Below are positions 17,173-26,354 of a stretch of 64,000 nt of DNA, in pieces. The stretch spans positions 124,001-188,000 of the forward strand of contig JAXLYP010000012.1 of assembly GCA_046351395.1 (NCBI GenBank), given 5' to 3'. The translations under genes and the position numbers were made by a program. The notes under the pieces were generated by a model. The model was not told the DNA's origin and ran no database searches. It saw only the letters and a list, made by a program, of their open reading frames with translations. Every line of letters begins with the position of its first letter. Position 1 is the first letter of the stretch. Origin of the DNA: CAYYKK01 sp046351395. Lineage in GTDB: Bacteria > Myxococcota_A > Polyangia > Polyangiales > Polyangiaceae.

Positions 17173-18543
17173 CTAGACCACGAGCGCGTTCACCACTTCG
17201 ACAAACGCATCGCCCCGGTGCTTGTAGTCACGAAACATGTCGAAGCTCGAACACGCGGGCGAGAGGAGGACGGCGTCCCCCGACTGCGCGAGCTCTCGCG
17301 CCCGATGCACGGCTTCTTCCATCGACGAGGCGCGCGTGGTCGGGCACGCATCGCCGATCGCGGACTGGATCCGATCCGCGGCCTCCCCGATCAGGACGGC
17401 GCCCCTGCCCCTCTCGCGCAGCGCGTCGACCAGGGGGTCGTACGCGCCCAGTTTGTCGCGACCGCCCGCGATGAGCACGACGCGTGCCTCCGAGAGTCCG
17501 CGAATCGCGGCGACCGACGCGCCGACGTTCGTCCCCTTGGAATCGTCGTAGTAGGACACTCCATCGATCGTGCGAATGAACGCGATGCGATGCGGCAGCC
17601 CGCGGAACTCGGCAAGCACGGCGCGCGCCACGTCGGGGTGGACGCCGAACGGAGAGACGAGCGCGAGCGCGGCGCACACGTTCATCGCGTTGTGCTCTCC
17701 GCGCACGCGGATCTCGTCGCGCCTCCAGGTCGCTCCAGTCGCGCGGTCCGCGATCTCGGTGGGCGAGCGGACGAACCTCGCGTCCGCGTCCGTAGGCACG
17801 CCGAAGCGCACGATGACCGCCTGTCCGCGCCGCGCTTGCTGCTCGATCGTCGCGTCGTTCGCGGGGATGACGGCGATGTCGTCACTGCGCTGGTTGACGA
17901 ACAGGTTGCCCTTCGCCTTCACATAATCGTCATAGCCGTCGTACCGATCGAGGTGGTTCGGGCTCGCGTTGAGGAGCGCCGCGCTCTTCGGGCGGAACCG
18001 CGGCATCCGCTCGGCTTGGTAGCTCGACACCTCGAGGACGAGGACGTCGAACGGGCACCGATCGCCCGTGAGCGCGAGATCCGACGGCGGAGAGCCCAAA
18101 TTTCCGCCGACGAACGGCCGCTTCCCCGCCGCGCCGAGCAGCTCACCCACGAGCGTGGTCGTCGTGCTCTTGCCGTTCGATCCAGTGATCGCAATCGACG
18201 GCACGTGCGGGAGGAGGCGCGTCGCGAGCTCGAGCTCACCGATCACCTCCGCGCCGCGCCGCGCGGCCTCGTCGAGCGCGTCGAACCGCGGGACGCCCGG
18301 CGACACGACGACGAGCTGCGCCGCCTCGATGCCCGCCCCGTCGTGACCGCCGAGCGCAAGCGCCGCCCCGTCGGCCTCGAGGGAGAGCGCGTCCGCCGAC
18401 AGCCTCTCGCGGGGCAGCGCGTCGTTCGCGGTCACCTTCGCGCCCGCGCGGAGCAACAGGCGAGCCGCCGCGACCCCGCTCGCGCCGAGACCGACCACCA
18501 CCGCGCGCGCCCCCCGCAGACCCTCTCGAAACGCCGTGCTCAT
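17173..18543 (-). CDS. murD: UDP-N-acetylmuramoylalanine--D-glutamate ligase
   Basis: 456 residues, the usual MurD length. It adds D-glutamate to UDP-MurNAc-L-alanine in the cytoplasm, using ATP (peptidoglycan precursor pathway). Visible motifs: Rossmann-like N-terminus VVGLGASG (16-23), the ATP loop TGSNGKSTTT (120-129), VLEVSSYQ, LNASPNHLDRY, and the C-terminal YYDDSKGTNVGA, LIAGGRDK and LLSPACSSFD segments. It starts 9 bases after the murF stop, so the two are one operon. In most genomes mraY lies between murF and murD; here it does not. Confidence 0.97.
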   Translation of the reverse strand: MSTAFREGLRGARAVVVGLGASGVAAARLLLRAGAKVTANDALPRERLSADALSLEADGAALALGGHDGAGIEAAQLVVVSPGVPRFDALDEAARRGAEVIGELELATRLLPHVPSIAITGSNGKSTTTTLVGELLGAAGKRPFVGGNLGSPPSDLALTGDRCPFDVLVLEVSSYQAERMPRFRPKSAALLNASPNHLDRYDGYDDYVKAKGNLFVNQRSDDIAVIPANDATIEQQARRGQAVIVRFGVPTDADARFVRSPTEIADRATGATWRRDEIRVRGEHNAMNVCAALALVSPFGVHPDVARAVLAEFRGLPHRIAFIRTIDGVSYYDDSKGTNVGASVAAIRGLSEARVVLIAGGRDKLGAYDPLVDALRERGRGAVLIGEAADRIQSAIGDACPTTRASSMEEAVHRARELAQSGDAVLLSPACSSFDMFRDYKHRGDAFVEVVNALVV

Positions 18544-18552
18544 CGGCGCTCC

Positions 18553-19980
18553 TTACCCCGCAAGGAGCGACGCCGCGAGCCTCGAGAGACCGATGGAGTT
18601 CGACGCTTTGAAGAGGACGACGTCGCCTGCGCGAACCCGCTCCCGCACGGCGCTCTCCGCGTGATCGACGGACGGAACGAACACGCGATCGGCGAGGGTG
18701 GAGGTGTCCACGAACGACTTCGCGGCGCCCGCGACGGCGACGAGGCACGCGGCGCCCGACGCGTCGATCGCGGCACCGAGCTCCCGGTGCATCACCTCCG
18801 CGTGGGGACCGAGCTCCCGCATCTCCCCGAGCACGAGCACCAAGCGCCGGTCCAAGCTCCGGGCGATCTCCGACGCGGCCGCGATGCTCGCCCTCATCGA
18901 CGCGGGGTTCGCGTTGTACGCGTCGTCCACGACGATCGTCGAGTCCGAGCGCTCCTTGGCCGAGAGGCGGCCCGACTCGGGGGCCTCCAGGCCGACGAGC
19001 GCGCGCGCGATGCGCTCCCGCGGGTAGTCGTCGAGCGCGAGCGCGACGGTGACGGCAGCGGCGGCGGCGTACGCGCCCGCGACGCCGAGGAGCGGGATCG
19101 TGGCCTCGATGCGGGACTCCGGGTGACGCGGCACCTCGAGCACGAGCTCCGAGCCCGACGTCCCGCGCGGCGCGCGGGCCGCGATTCGGACCGACGCGCC
19201 CGGGTCCGCGCCGTAGCGCTCCCACGTCCGAGCCTCCGAGCGAAGCAGCTGCGCGCTCGCGCGCGCGTCGTCGCCGTTCACGATGGCGGCGCCGCGCGCG
19301 GGGAGGGCCTGGAGCAGGTCCCCCTTCTCCTTCGCGATCTCCCAGACGGATCCGATGCCCTCGCCGTGCGCGTCCGACACCATCGTCAGCACGCCGATGT
19401 CCGGCTCCGCGATGCCCGCGTTGTAGGCGATCTCCCCGCGCTGATTCGTCCCGATCTCGAGGACGGCCACGTCGTGCTCGGGGCCGAGGCCGAAGATCGA
19501 CATCGGCACGCCGATCTGATTGTTGAGGTTGCCCTTGGTCGCGTGCACCGAGCGCCCCAGGTTCGCGAGCAGCGACGCGACCGCGCCTCGCGTCGTCGTC
19601 TTCCCGGCGGAGCCGGTGATCGCGATCACCCTGCGATCCCGGCCCCCGCGTGCCCAGCGGCGCCGATGCGAGCGGCCGAGCGCGCCGAGCGCGCGCGTCG
19701 TGTCGGTGACGAGGACGAGGCTCACGCCCTTCGGGACGTGGACCTCCCGACGAGCGATCACGATCCGGGCGCCCCGCCTCACGGCGTCCTCGACGTGATC
19801 GTGCCCGTCGACGCGCAGCCCCTCGATCGCGACGAACACGTTGCCATCGGTGACCGCGCGGGAGTCCGTGGACACGCCTCCGGCCGCCACCGCCGCTTCT
19901 CGCGCTAGGGTTCCGAGCGTCGACGCGAGGATCTCCGCGAGCGTGAAGGCCGCGGTGTTCACCGGGATGGGGGTCGCCAT
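18553..19980 (-). CDS. murF: UDP-N-acetylmuramoyl-tripeptide--D-alanyl-D-alanine ligase
   Basis: 475 residues. It adds D-Ala-D-Ala to the UDP-MurNAc-tripeptide, the last cytoplasmic ligase step. Motifs: VSTDSRAV (36-43), the ATP loop ITGSAGKTTTR (121-131), EIGTNQRGEI, the NGDD element and VDDAYNANPASM. An Arg-rich stretch at about 103-117 just before the P-loop looks like a small insertion relative to common MurF proteins. It lies 19 bases after the stop of an upstream lipoprotein gene and 9 bases before murD. Confidence 0.96.
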   Translation of the reverse strand: MATPIPVNTAAFTLAEILASTLGTLAREAAVAAGGVSTDSRAVTDGNVFVAIEGLRVDGHDHVEDAVRRGARIVIARREVHVPKGVSLVLVTDTTRALGALGRSHRRRWARGGRDRRVIAITGSAGKTTTRGAVASLLANLGRSVHATKGNLNNQIGVPMSIFGLGPEHDVAVLEIGTNQRGEIAYNAGIAEPDIGVLTMVSDAHGEGIGSVWEIAKEKGDLLQALPARGAAIVNGDDARASAQLLRSEARTWERYGADPGASVRIAARAPRGTSGSELVLEVPRHPESRIEATIPLLGVAGAYAAAAAVTVALALDDYPRERIARALVGLEAPESGRLSAKERSDSTIVVDDAYNANPASMRASIAAASEIARSLDRRLVLVLGEMRELGPHAEVMHRELGAAIDASGAACLVAVAGAAKSFVDTSTLADRVFVPSVDHAESAVRERVRAGDVVLFKASNSIGLSRLAASLLAG

Positions 19981-19999
19981 AGGCGCGTTCGGGGCGTTA

Positions 20000-20650
20000 T
20001 TACTGCGTCGCCGCGGACGCCATCGTGAACGTCACCGGTACGCCCTGGAACGGGCCTCCCGTCGTCGTCACGGAGTCGTCGGCGAACATCGCCGTCGTGA
20101 CGACGGCCTTGAGCGTGCCCTTCGCGGACGTGAGCTTCGCGAGGTGCGCGGCGTCCGGCGTGTACTCGGTCGTGGTCGTGAACACGCGAACGAGCTCGGG
20201 CTCCGTCGCGGACGAGAACACGACCAGGAACCCGCGGCCCGCGAGCGGCTTCGTGTCCGCGTACGCCGCGCGCTCGCCGAACCAGCGATCGAACCAGCTC
20301 GACCGGTCGCGCGACGCCGTTCGAGCGGTCGCGCGAGGCGCCGCGAACGGCGTCGGCGGCGCCTCCTCGAGGCGAGCCTGCATCGGGCCCTGTTGCCAGC
20401 AGAACGTCGGCGGGGGGGTCAGCTCGACGATGTCGCCGTTGGACGGCCAAGTGAACTCCGCCGCGTCCGGCGGAGAGTCGACGAGCTTCGCCTCGATCAG
20501 TCCTTCGAGCGCGTCGCTCGTGGTGCCCCCCTCGAAGACGACGTCCGCGAGGTCGTTCGACGAACAGGCCGAAACGGCGGCGCTCCCCGCGAAGGCAAGG
20601 AGCACAACGGCCGATCCAACGGCGAAGGCGGTGCGACGCATCGGACCCAT
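20000..20650 (-). CDS. Predicted lipoprotein of unknown function
   Basis: 216 residues from ATG 20650 (a second ATG at 20641 is equally possible). A signal peptide ends in the lipobox VSAC with Cys29. The mature part has FTWPSNGDIVELTPPPTFCWQ, which resembles the opening of an extracellular beta-sandwich, a basic central stretch and a Thr/Val-rich C-terminus. No catalytic motif is visible. It precedes murF by 19 bases on the same strand, but a functional link is not evident. Confidence 0.75.
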   Translation of the reverse strand: MGPMRRTAFAVGSAVVLLAFAGSAAVSACSSNDLADVVFEGGTTSDALEGLIEAKLVDSPPDAAEFTWPSNGDIVELTPPPTFCWQQGPMQARLEEAPPTPFAAPRATARTASRDRSSWFDRWFGERAAYADTKPLAGRGFLVVFSSATEPELVRVFTTTTEYTPDAAHLAKLTSAKGTLKAVVTTAMFADDSVTTTGGPFQGVPVTFTMASAATQ

Positions 20651-20810
20651 TCTACGCGCGTTTCGGCGCGTCGGATCCGTCGGAGAGCCTTCCGCGCTCC
20701 CTGCTGTCGCGCCCGTGCTGTCGCGCCGGCTGCTATCGCGCCTCCGTGCCATCACGCCGCCCCGACGAAAGGCCGGGCCAGCTCGACGAGACGAGCCGAG
20801 CCGAGAGAAC

Positions 20811-21665
20811 TCAGAAGTGGATGCCGAGCCGCGTGTGCATCGCGTTGATGGTGTCCGCGAGCTCTTTGTCGCCCTCGAGGCAACACACCGAGAAGTGGCG
20901 CCTTCCGCAGCGCTTCTGGAACTCGTAGAGCAACCCGAGGGCGCGCTTGTCACCGTCGTCCTTCGCGGCGGGGAACGCGGCGCGCACGTCGTCGCAGTTC
21001 TTCGCGCTCTTGAGCGCGTACGCGACCTTGAGCGCGGGGGATCCATGTGCACGTACGTCCTCCCGAGCGAGCAGATCGCGCGAGTAGTCGGCCGCCGCCA
21101 TCCCGCCATGTGTCGTCATGATCTCGTACAGGATGTCGATCCCCGTGGTGCCCATCGACGAGACGAGCATCTCGAACATGTCCTCCGGGTCGGGCTTGGG
21201 GAGCTTCAGCACGTCCAGCGTGAGGGCGATGACGTCCGACCGGACCCCGGGGTCCTCGATCGTCGCGGGATCCAGCTCGAGGAGGTGCTTCACCCCGCCG
21301 ACCGCCTCGTGCATCTGGTGCAGCTGGATCTGCTTGTGGAGGGCGTCGATCGCGTCCCGAAGCACCGCGGTGGACTGGATGAGCTTGGGGCCCGTGGGGG
21401 CCGGCAGGGGTGGAATCGTCGGGCGCGCAGTGGCCGACGGCGTCGGCGGGGGGCGCGCCGAGGAGACCTTCGCCCCGGAGGGCACGACGGGGACCGGCGC
21501 CATCGACGTGGTGGGCCCGACGGACGTGCTCGTGGTGGTGGCCACTTCGTCCGCGCGCACCGGTGAGCGCACCACGACCGCAAACACGACGAGCAGGGGG
21601 ACGGCGCAGGCACCCGCGTACGCGAGGCCGAGGGTGAGCTTGCCCTGCGCCGCGGCCGCGCTCAC
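20811..21665 (-). CDS. Single-pass membrane protein with Cys-containing helical domain
   Basis: 284 residues from GTG 21665, which overlaps the stop of the upstream BNR-like lipoprotein gene by four bases (GTGA); that coupling decides the start. Residues 9-30 form a transmembrane helix. A Ser/Thr/Pro-rich linker (about 35-85) follows, then a helical domain with four cysteines near the C-terminus (NCDDV, RCGRRHFSVCCLEGD). The domain resembles HEAT/TPR-like solenoids in texture only. It is probably exported, with its partner being the lipoprotein encoded upstream. Family not recognised. Confidence 0.75.
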   Translation of the reverse strand: MSAAAAQGKLTLGLAYAGACAVPLLVVFAVVVRSPVRADEVATTTSTSVGPTTSMAPVPVVPSGAKVSSARPPPTPSATARPTIPPLPAPTGPKLIQSTAVLRDAIDALHKQIQLHQMHEAVGGVKHLLELDPATIEDPGVRSDVIALTLDVLKLPKPDPEDMFEMLVSSMGTTGIDILYEIMTTHGGMAAADYSRDLLAREDVRAHGSPALKVAYALKSAKNCDDVRAAFPAAKDDGDKRALGLLYEFQKRCGRRHFSVCCLEGDKELADTINAMHTRLGIHF

Positions 21666-22915
21666 TGCTGGATCTGCTCGCTCGAGACGCCGAGGTAGAG
21701 GATCGTCGCGTCGAACGGCGAGTACGCCAGCGCGGCGACCTGATCGAAGTCGTGGTGGTGCGTCGTCACGGTCCCGAGGCCGTAATCGTAGACGTAGATG
21801 TCCGTCCCGTACCCCTGAAAGTCGGTGCCGAACTCGAACAGCAACCGATCCTTGCTCTTCGGGTGGGGCCAGAGCGGCGCCCCGTTCGTGAGAGTCACCC
21901 CGCTGCCCTCGTCGATCACGGGCGCGAAGTGGAGCCCACCGTCCTCCGAGCGGAAGACGTGGCGGCCCTCGACGGGCGCGAGGGTGATCCCCTCCGCCCA
22001 TACGATCGCGCCGTTCACGGGTGAGACGGCCGCGGAGAACGCGTTGGCCTTGTCTCCGAGGCCCTCCGCGACGGTCCACGTTCCCCCGCCGTCCGAGCTG
22101 ACGGCGACGCCGATCGTGGACACGCCACACACGACATGATCGAGATCGCTCGGGTCGAACGCACCCCGATAGATCAGGCCGCCCTGAGCCGGGCACGGCA
22201 GCCCGATGGGGTCGAAGTGCTCGCCTCGGTCCTTCGACTCGAAGATCTGGCCCGCCGCGTTCATGACCCGGACGTGGAATGGCCGCGAAGGATCGATCCC
22301 CAGGCCGATGAGGTGGGGGGACGGTGAGGTGAGCAACGTGAGGACCCCGCCTTTCGGGTCGGAGGGTGCCGCCTCGAACCTGTAGAGTCCGCTGTCGTTG
22401 TCGATCCAGCCATACGCGGTGCCGTTCGGCGCCGCCGTCAGCGAGGCCGACGTGAGCCCGGTTTCCCCCAGGCTCTCGAAGTGGCACCCCGCGTCCCGCG
22501 AGAGGAGGAGCTCGCCCGCGTGGTCCACGAGGACGAACCCCGGAGTGTCGAGCGCGGCGATCCCGAACGTGTAGGAAATCCCCGAGAGCGGCGTGCTCTG
22601 GCTCGGTGCCGTGGTCACGCCTTCATCGAGAGAGAACGTCGCCGCTGCGGTTCCCATCACGGAGTCGCACGGGGGGGCAGTCCACTCGGACAAACCACCG
22701 CCCACCCCCGTGCCCGACGAGCCCGTGGCCGTCCCCGCCGAGGTGTTCGCGGCGGACGAGGCGTAGCCCGTGGTCGCGCTCGTCGTGTCGCCCGGGTCGC
22801 ACCCCTTCGTGCCTTGAGCGGGATCATCGCACGCGAGGGGAGCGCAGCCGCTCGAGGCGACCGCGATCGCAGCGACTGCGACCGCGACAGTAAGAGGTGA
22901 GCGAAGCGAAAGCAT
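21662..22915 (-). CDS. BNR/sialidase-like beta-propeller lipoprotein
   Basis: 417 residues from ATG 22915; upstream in-frame starts exist, but this one gives a clean signal peptide with lipobox SSGC (Cys24). After a Ser/Thr/Gly linker (about 35-75) the chain contains Asp-box-like repeats typical of BNR/sortilin propellers: LSRDAGCHFE, ESKDRGEHFD, SSDGGGTWT and RSEDGGLHF. Such domains bind ligands or sugars outside the cell; Asp-boxes alone do not imply sialidase activity, and no catalytic set was seen. The four-base overlap with the next gene indicates one operon. Confidence 0.85.
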   Translation of the reverse strand: MLSLRSPLTVAVAVAAIAVASSGCAPLACDDPAQGTKGCDPGDTTSATTGYASSAANTSAGTATGSSGTGVGGGLSEWTAPPCDSVMGTAAATFSLDEGVTTAPSQSTPLSGISYTFGIAALDTPGFVLVDHAGELLLSRDAGCHFESLGETGLTSASLTAAPNGTAYGWIDNDSGLYRFEAAPSDPKGGVLTLLTSPSPHLIGLGIDPSRPFHVRVMNAAGQIFESKDRGEHFDPIGLPCPAQGGLIYRGAFDPSDLDHVVCGVSTIGVAVSSDGGGTWTVAEGLGDKANAFSAAVSPVNGAIVWAEGITLAPVEGRHVFRSEDGGLHFAPVIDEGSGVTLTNGAPLWPHPKSKDRLLFEFGTDFQGYGTDIYVYDYGLGTVTTHHHDFDQVAALAYSPFDATILYLGVSSEQIQQ

Positions 22916-23046
22916 AGACACCCGTTTTGTGCGCGGGAGGAGCATTTGTAAAGAGCCCGAGCCGCTCCTCGTCGACGGACACCGCATCGCGGCCTCTTCC
23001 GTGGCCTCGTTCCGAGGCTCGTTGTGATGGCTGAGCCTCGCCCCGA

Positions 23047-23982
23047 TCAGTGTCCAACGAGCGTGCCGCGGACCAGCGCGTCGAGGATCGCCATCGAGGT
23101 GTGGAGCTTGTTCTCCGCTTGGACAAAGATGCGCGAGCGCGGCGCGTCGGCCACCTCGTCCGTCACCTCTTCACCGCGATGCGCGGGGAGGCAGTGAAGG
23201 AAGATCGCGCTCGGCTTCGCGTGCGCCATGAGGGCGTCGTCCACGCGGTACGGGCCGAGCGCGAGGGAGCGGGGCTCGCGCTCGTCCTCGGGATCGCCCA
23301 TCGAGTGCCATGTGTCCGTATAGACGGCGTCCGCGCGGGTCACGGCCTCGACCGGATCCTCCACGACCTCGATCGATCCTCCCTCGCGCGCCGCGATTTC
23401 TCTCGCGCGCGCGAGGACCTGCGGATCGGGGCCGAGGTTCGGAGGAGCGCCGACGCGGCAATGCGCACCCACCAGGGCGCACGCTTCCATCAAGCTGTGC
23501 GTGACGTTGTTGCCCGCGCCGACATACGCGACGACGAGCCCGCGCAGCGCTCCAAACTCCTCCTCGAGCGTGAGCATGTCCGCGAGCGCTTGGCACGGGT
23601 GATGGCCGTTCGTCAGCGCGTTGATCACCGGGATCGTGGCCGCGCGGCTGAAGCGGCGGATCTCGACGTCCTGGTACGTCCGGGTGACGAAGACGCGCGA
23701 ATACTTGCTGATGACGCGGGCCGAGTCCTCGATCGTCTCGCCTCGGCCCATCTGCAGATCGCTCGGCCCGACCACGATCGGCAGGCCGCCGAGGCGATGC
23801 ACCGCGGTCTCGAACGAGAGGCGCGTCCGCGTCGAGGGCTTGTTGAAGTAGAGCGTGACCGACTCGCCCCGAAGCAAGTTGGGAGAGCGGTGGGGGTCGC
23901 GTTTGTACTCCCGCGCGACGCCGAGGATGGCCTCGAGATCCGCGCGGGAGAGATCCGCGACGGCGAGCAAGTGCTGAAGCAC
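23047..23982 (-). CDS. argF: Ornithine carbamoyltransferase
   Basis: 311 residues from GTG 23982, normal for the anabolic enzyme. It condenses ornithine and carbamoyl phosphate to citrulline in arginine biosynthesis. The carbamoyl-phosphate loop STRTR (50-54), HPCQ (128-131), the ornithine-specifying SMGD (227-230) and the catalytic HCLPAHRGEEV (263-273) are all present, so it is distinguished from aspartate and acetylornithine transcarbamylases. It follows dinB by 32 bases on the same strand; no other arg gene is near. Confidence 0.96.
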   Translation of the reverse strand: MLQHLLAVADLSRADLEAILGVAREYKRDPHRSPNLLRGESVTLYFNKPSTRTRLSFETAVHRLGGLPIVVGPSDLQMGRGETIEDSARVISKYSRVFVTRTYQDVEIRRFSRAATIPVINALTNGHHPCQALADMLTLEEEFGALRGLVVAYVGAGNNVTHSLMEACALVGAHCRVGAPPNLGPDPQVLARAREIAAREGGSIEVVEDPVEAVTRADAVYTDTWHSMGDPEDEREPRSLALGPYRVDDALMAHAKPSAIFLHCLPAHRGEEVTDEVADAPRSRIFVQAENKLHTSMAILDALVRGTLVGH

Positions 23983-24014
23983 GCGCTCATCGGACCACCT
24001 TCGGCCGCGCTTCT

Positions 24015-25205
24015 CTACTTTTTGGTTCTTCGGAGCGCGTCCGCGTGGTGGATCATCCGGCCGCCGAATTTCTCCGCGGCGCGGAGCGCGACGCGCTCGA
24101 GCTCGGCGCGCTTCTTCGCGGCTTCGTCCACGAACAGGACGGGCTGCTCCGCGTCCCCCGAGGTGAGCTTGAACGCGGAGACGCCCGCGAGGCGGATGGG
24201 GTGCTCACGCCCGAGCGGTACGCGATCGAGCAGCTCCCTCGCCGCGCCGTGCAGCGTCGTGGTGTCGCTGAAGCCCGCGGGGAGCGTTCGGCGCCGCGTG
24301 ACGAGGCGAAAGTCCGCGTACTTCACCTTCACCTGGACTCCGCGCGCGACGAGGCCGCTCGCCGTGAGGCGGCTCGCGACGCGCTCCGCCTGGCGGAGGA
24401 CTTCGCAGTCGATCGCCTCGCGGTCCACGAGATCGCGCTCGAACGTCTCCTCCGCGCCGATGCTCATCGCCTCTCGGTCCGGTTGGACGCCGCGGGCGTC
24501 CTTGCCGCGTGCGAGCTCCATCACGGTCTCCGCCCAATCGGTCCCGAGAGCGCGCCGGAGCTTCGGGAGTGGCGCGCGCGCGAGATCCCCGATCGTGAAG
24601 AACCCCTCTCCGCGCACCCGAACGGCCGCCTTCGGGCCGATCCCCCACATCCGCTCGACCGGGAGCGGGGCGAGGAACTGCTCCTCTTCCCCTTCGGGGA
24701 CGACGACGAGCGCGTCCGGCTTTCGCAGATCGCTCGCCACCTTCGCGACGAACTTGCTGGTCGCTACGCCCGCGGACGCAGTGAGGGAGAGCTCCGCCGT
24801 GATCGCCGCACGAATCGCCGCGGCGATCTGCGCGCCGTCGCCGAAGAGCGCGCGGCTCGCGGTCACGTCGAGGAACGCCTCGTCGAGCGAAAGGGTCTCC
24901 ACGAGGGGGGTGAACCGCTCCAAGATCGCCATCACCCGACGGCTGATCTCCCCGTAGTGACCCATCCGGGGAGGAACCACGACCGCCTCGGGACAACGCC
25001 GCAGCGCCTCGCCCATCGACATCGCGGAGCGGACACCGAACGGGCGCGCCTCGTAGGAAGCGGTGCAGACCACACCGCGCCGGCTCGGGCCCCCCACGAT
25101 GAGCGGCCGCCCGCGGAGCGAGGGATCGTCGCGCTGCTCGACCGACGCGTAGAACGCGTCCATGTCGACGTGCACGATCTGACGAGGCGCCGGAGTCTTG
25201 AGCAT
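24015..25205 (-). CDS. dinB: DNA polymerase IV (Y-family)
   Basis: 396 residues from ATG 25205; the frame continues upstream but without similarity. A translesion polymerase. The palm motif VDMDAFYASVE gives metal ligand Asp14 and the steric-gate aromatic at 18/19. SLDEAFLD gives Asp108 and Glu109. GVATSKFVAKVAS, WGIGPK (helix-hairpin-helix) and the little-finger domain follow. The C-terminus stops without a clear beta-clamp peptide, although the region around 370-380 (PVLFVDE) is a weak candidate. The 411-base upstream gap presumably holds its promoter, shared divergently with the secreted protein at 25617. Confidence 0.95.
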   Translation of the reverse strand: MLKTPAPRQIVHVDMDAFYASVEQRDDPSLRGRPLIVGGPSRRGVVCTASYEARPFGVRSAMSMGEALRRCPEAVVVPPRMGHYGEISRRVMAILERFTPLVETLSLDEAFLDVTASRALFGDGAQIAAAIRAAITAELSLTASAGVATSKFVAKVASDLRKPDALVVVPEGEEEQFLAPLPVERMWGIGPKAAVRVRGEGFFTIGDLARAPLPKLRRALGTDWAETVMELARGKDARGVQPDREAMSIGAEETFERDLVDREAIDCEVLRQAERVASRLTASGLVARGVQVKVKYADFRLVTRRRTLPAGFSDTTTLHGAARELLDRVPLGREHPIRLAGVSAFKLTSGDAEQPVLFVDEAAKKRAELERVALRAAEKFGGRMIHHADALRRTKK

Positions 25206-25616
25206 TCGAGAGTGGACGAACCCCTCACGTTCGATAGCATTGCCATGGCCGGTAGGACCGAGCGGCGGGCTCGCTCGGCCGACTCCACCCACCTTTGCCC
25301 AGGTCTTTGAAGGCAAACCTCCCCGAGGACTCGGGAAAGGTGGAGCCCGAAGGTGGAAAAGAGGTGGAAAAGAGATGGAGCAGAAGCCAACGTCAATCGA
25401 TTGACTCCGGTCCCGCAACCTAGGGGACCAAGCACGACAAGAACTGCACGGGGAGCGCACCATCGTGTGCTCCACATCAGAAAATCGCGCGAATCTCACG
25501 AGAGTCGCTCATGGCACGTTGCCTGCTTTGAAGCTGAACACACAGGCTGGGTCTCCCGGCCATCCCAGCCTCGCCCTCACGACGTCGTCGATCCCCACGG
25601 ACAGAAGGAGCCTCCT
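25206..25616. other. Divergent intergenic region between dinB and a secreted-protein gene
   Basis: 411 bases without a supported gene. It contains a short imperfect direct repeat of GGTGGAAAAGA around 25350-25375 and an AT-richer stretch from about 25380 to 25550, where promoters for the two divergent genes would be expected. No SOS (LexA) box could be identified with confidence. Confidence 0.4.
25605..25610 (+). promoter_or_regulatory. Ribosome binding site AAGGAG for the 25617 gene
   Basis: A near-consensus Shine-Dalgarno AAGGAG ends six bases before ATG 25617. It fixes the start in a frame that remains open for 260 bases upstream. Such strong sites are rare in this window. Confidence 0.75.
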
Positions 25617-26219
25617 ATGCGTTCTGGTCTCATCGTCACCGCCGCTCTCGCCGCCGCCCTGGTCAGCAGCACCGCCCTCGCCGAGCGCTACAGCGACGAC
25701 GGCAGCAAGGGCACGTCGCACGCGCGCGAGATTCGGGATCGCGTGCTTCACAACGACAAGGGCGGCTATGGCAAGGCCGAGAAGACCCAGGCGGTCCACA
25801 CCGAGAAGGTGTCGAAGCGCATCGAGTCGAAGGTCCTCCACCGGGATCGCGGTGAGGTCCTCGACAGCTACGGCAAGACGAACAACACGGTGACCCGGTC
25901 GACGACGGCCGCCGGCAAGGTGTCGAAGGCCCCCGCGAAGTTCACTCCCAAGGAGGAGATGGCGGACGGCTCGAGCAGGTCGAAGTCCTCCTCGAGCAAT
26001 GGCAAGCAGGTCGGTTGGTCGGCGGGCGGCAAGTCGATCCGCAGCTACGTCCACTCGGTGAACGACAAGGGCGAGCTGAACAACAACATCCACGGCGCGA
26101 CCGCGTCCGCGATGAAGATGCGCAACGTCGCCAACGTGCTGCTCCGCACGGCGGGCATCTTCGGGAAGCTCTTCAGCTGGCAGGGCTCCGGGGCCGACGC
26201 GTCCGAGCAGGCCTTCTGA
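25617..26219 (+). CDS. Secreted protein of unknown function
   Basis: 200 residues. A Sec signal peptide (residues 1-22, cleavage after ALA before ERYSDD) is followed by a basic, Ser/Lys-rich, low-complexity mature chain. A motif occurs twice: IRDRVLHNDKG and IESKVLHRDRG. The end is more ordered (IRSYVHSVNDKG, MKMRNVANVLLR, AGIFGKLFSWQ). It is preceded by a strong ribosome binding site and followed by a good terminator, so it is a monocistronic, probably abundant product. Family not recognised. Confidence 0.8.
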   Translation: MRSGLIVTAALAAALVSSTALAERYSDDGSKGTSHAREIRDRVLHNDKGGYGKAEKTQAVHTEKVSKRIESKVLHRDRGEVLDSYGKTNNTVTRSTTAAGKVSKAPAKFTPKEEMADGSSRSKSSSSNGKQVGWSAGGKSIRSYVHSVNDKGELNNNIHGATASAMKMRNVANVLLRTAGIFGKLFSWQGSGADASEQAF

Positions 26220-26257
26220 GAGACCGCCCCGCCGTCACCGACGCGAAGGGGCACGAG

Positions 26258-26292
26258 CGAGGCGCCTCCATCGAGGCGCCTCGTCGCTTTTT
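26258..26292 (+). terminator. Intrinsic terminator after the 25617 gene
   Basis: A perfect 11-bp stem (26258-26268 with 26273-26283, loop CATC) is followed five bases later by TTTTT (26288-26292). This is the clearest rho-independent terminator in the window. Confidence 0.85.
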
Positions 26293-26354
26293 GTGCGTCC
26301 CTCGGGCGCGAACGCGCGCCGGGCATCACGGCGTCGTCGTGTAGCCTCGACGTC

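Noticed and set aside
21662..22915. Active sialidase
   Set aside because: Asp-box-like repeats are present but no catalytic Arg triad or Tyr/Glu pair could be identified.
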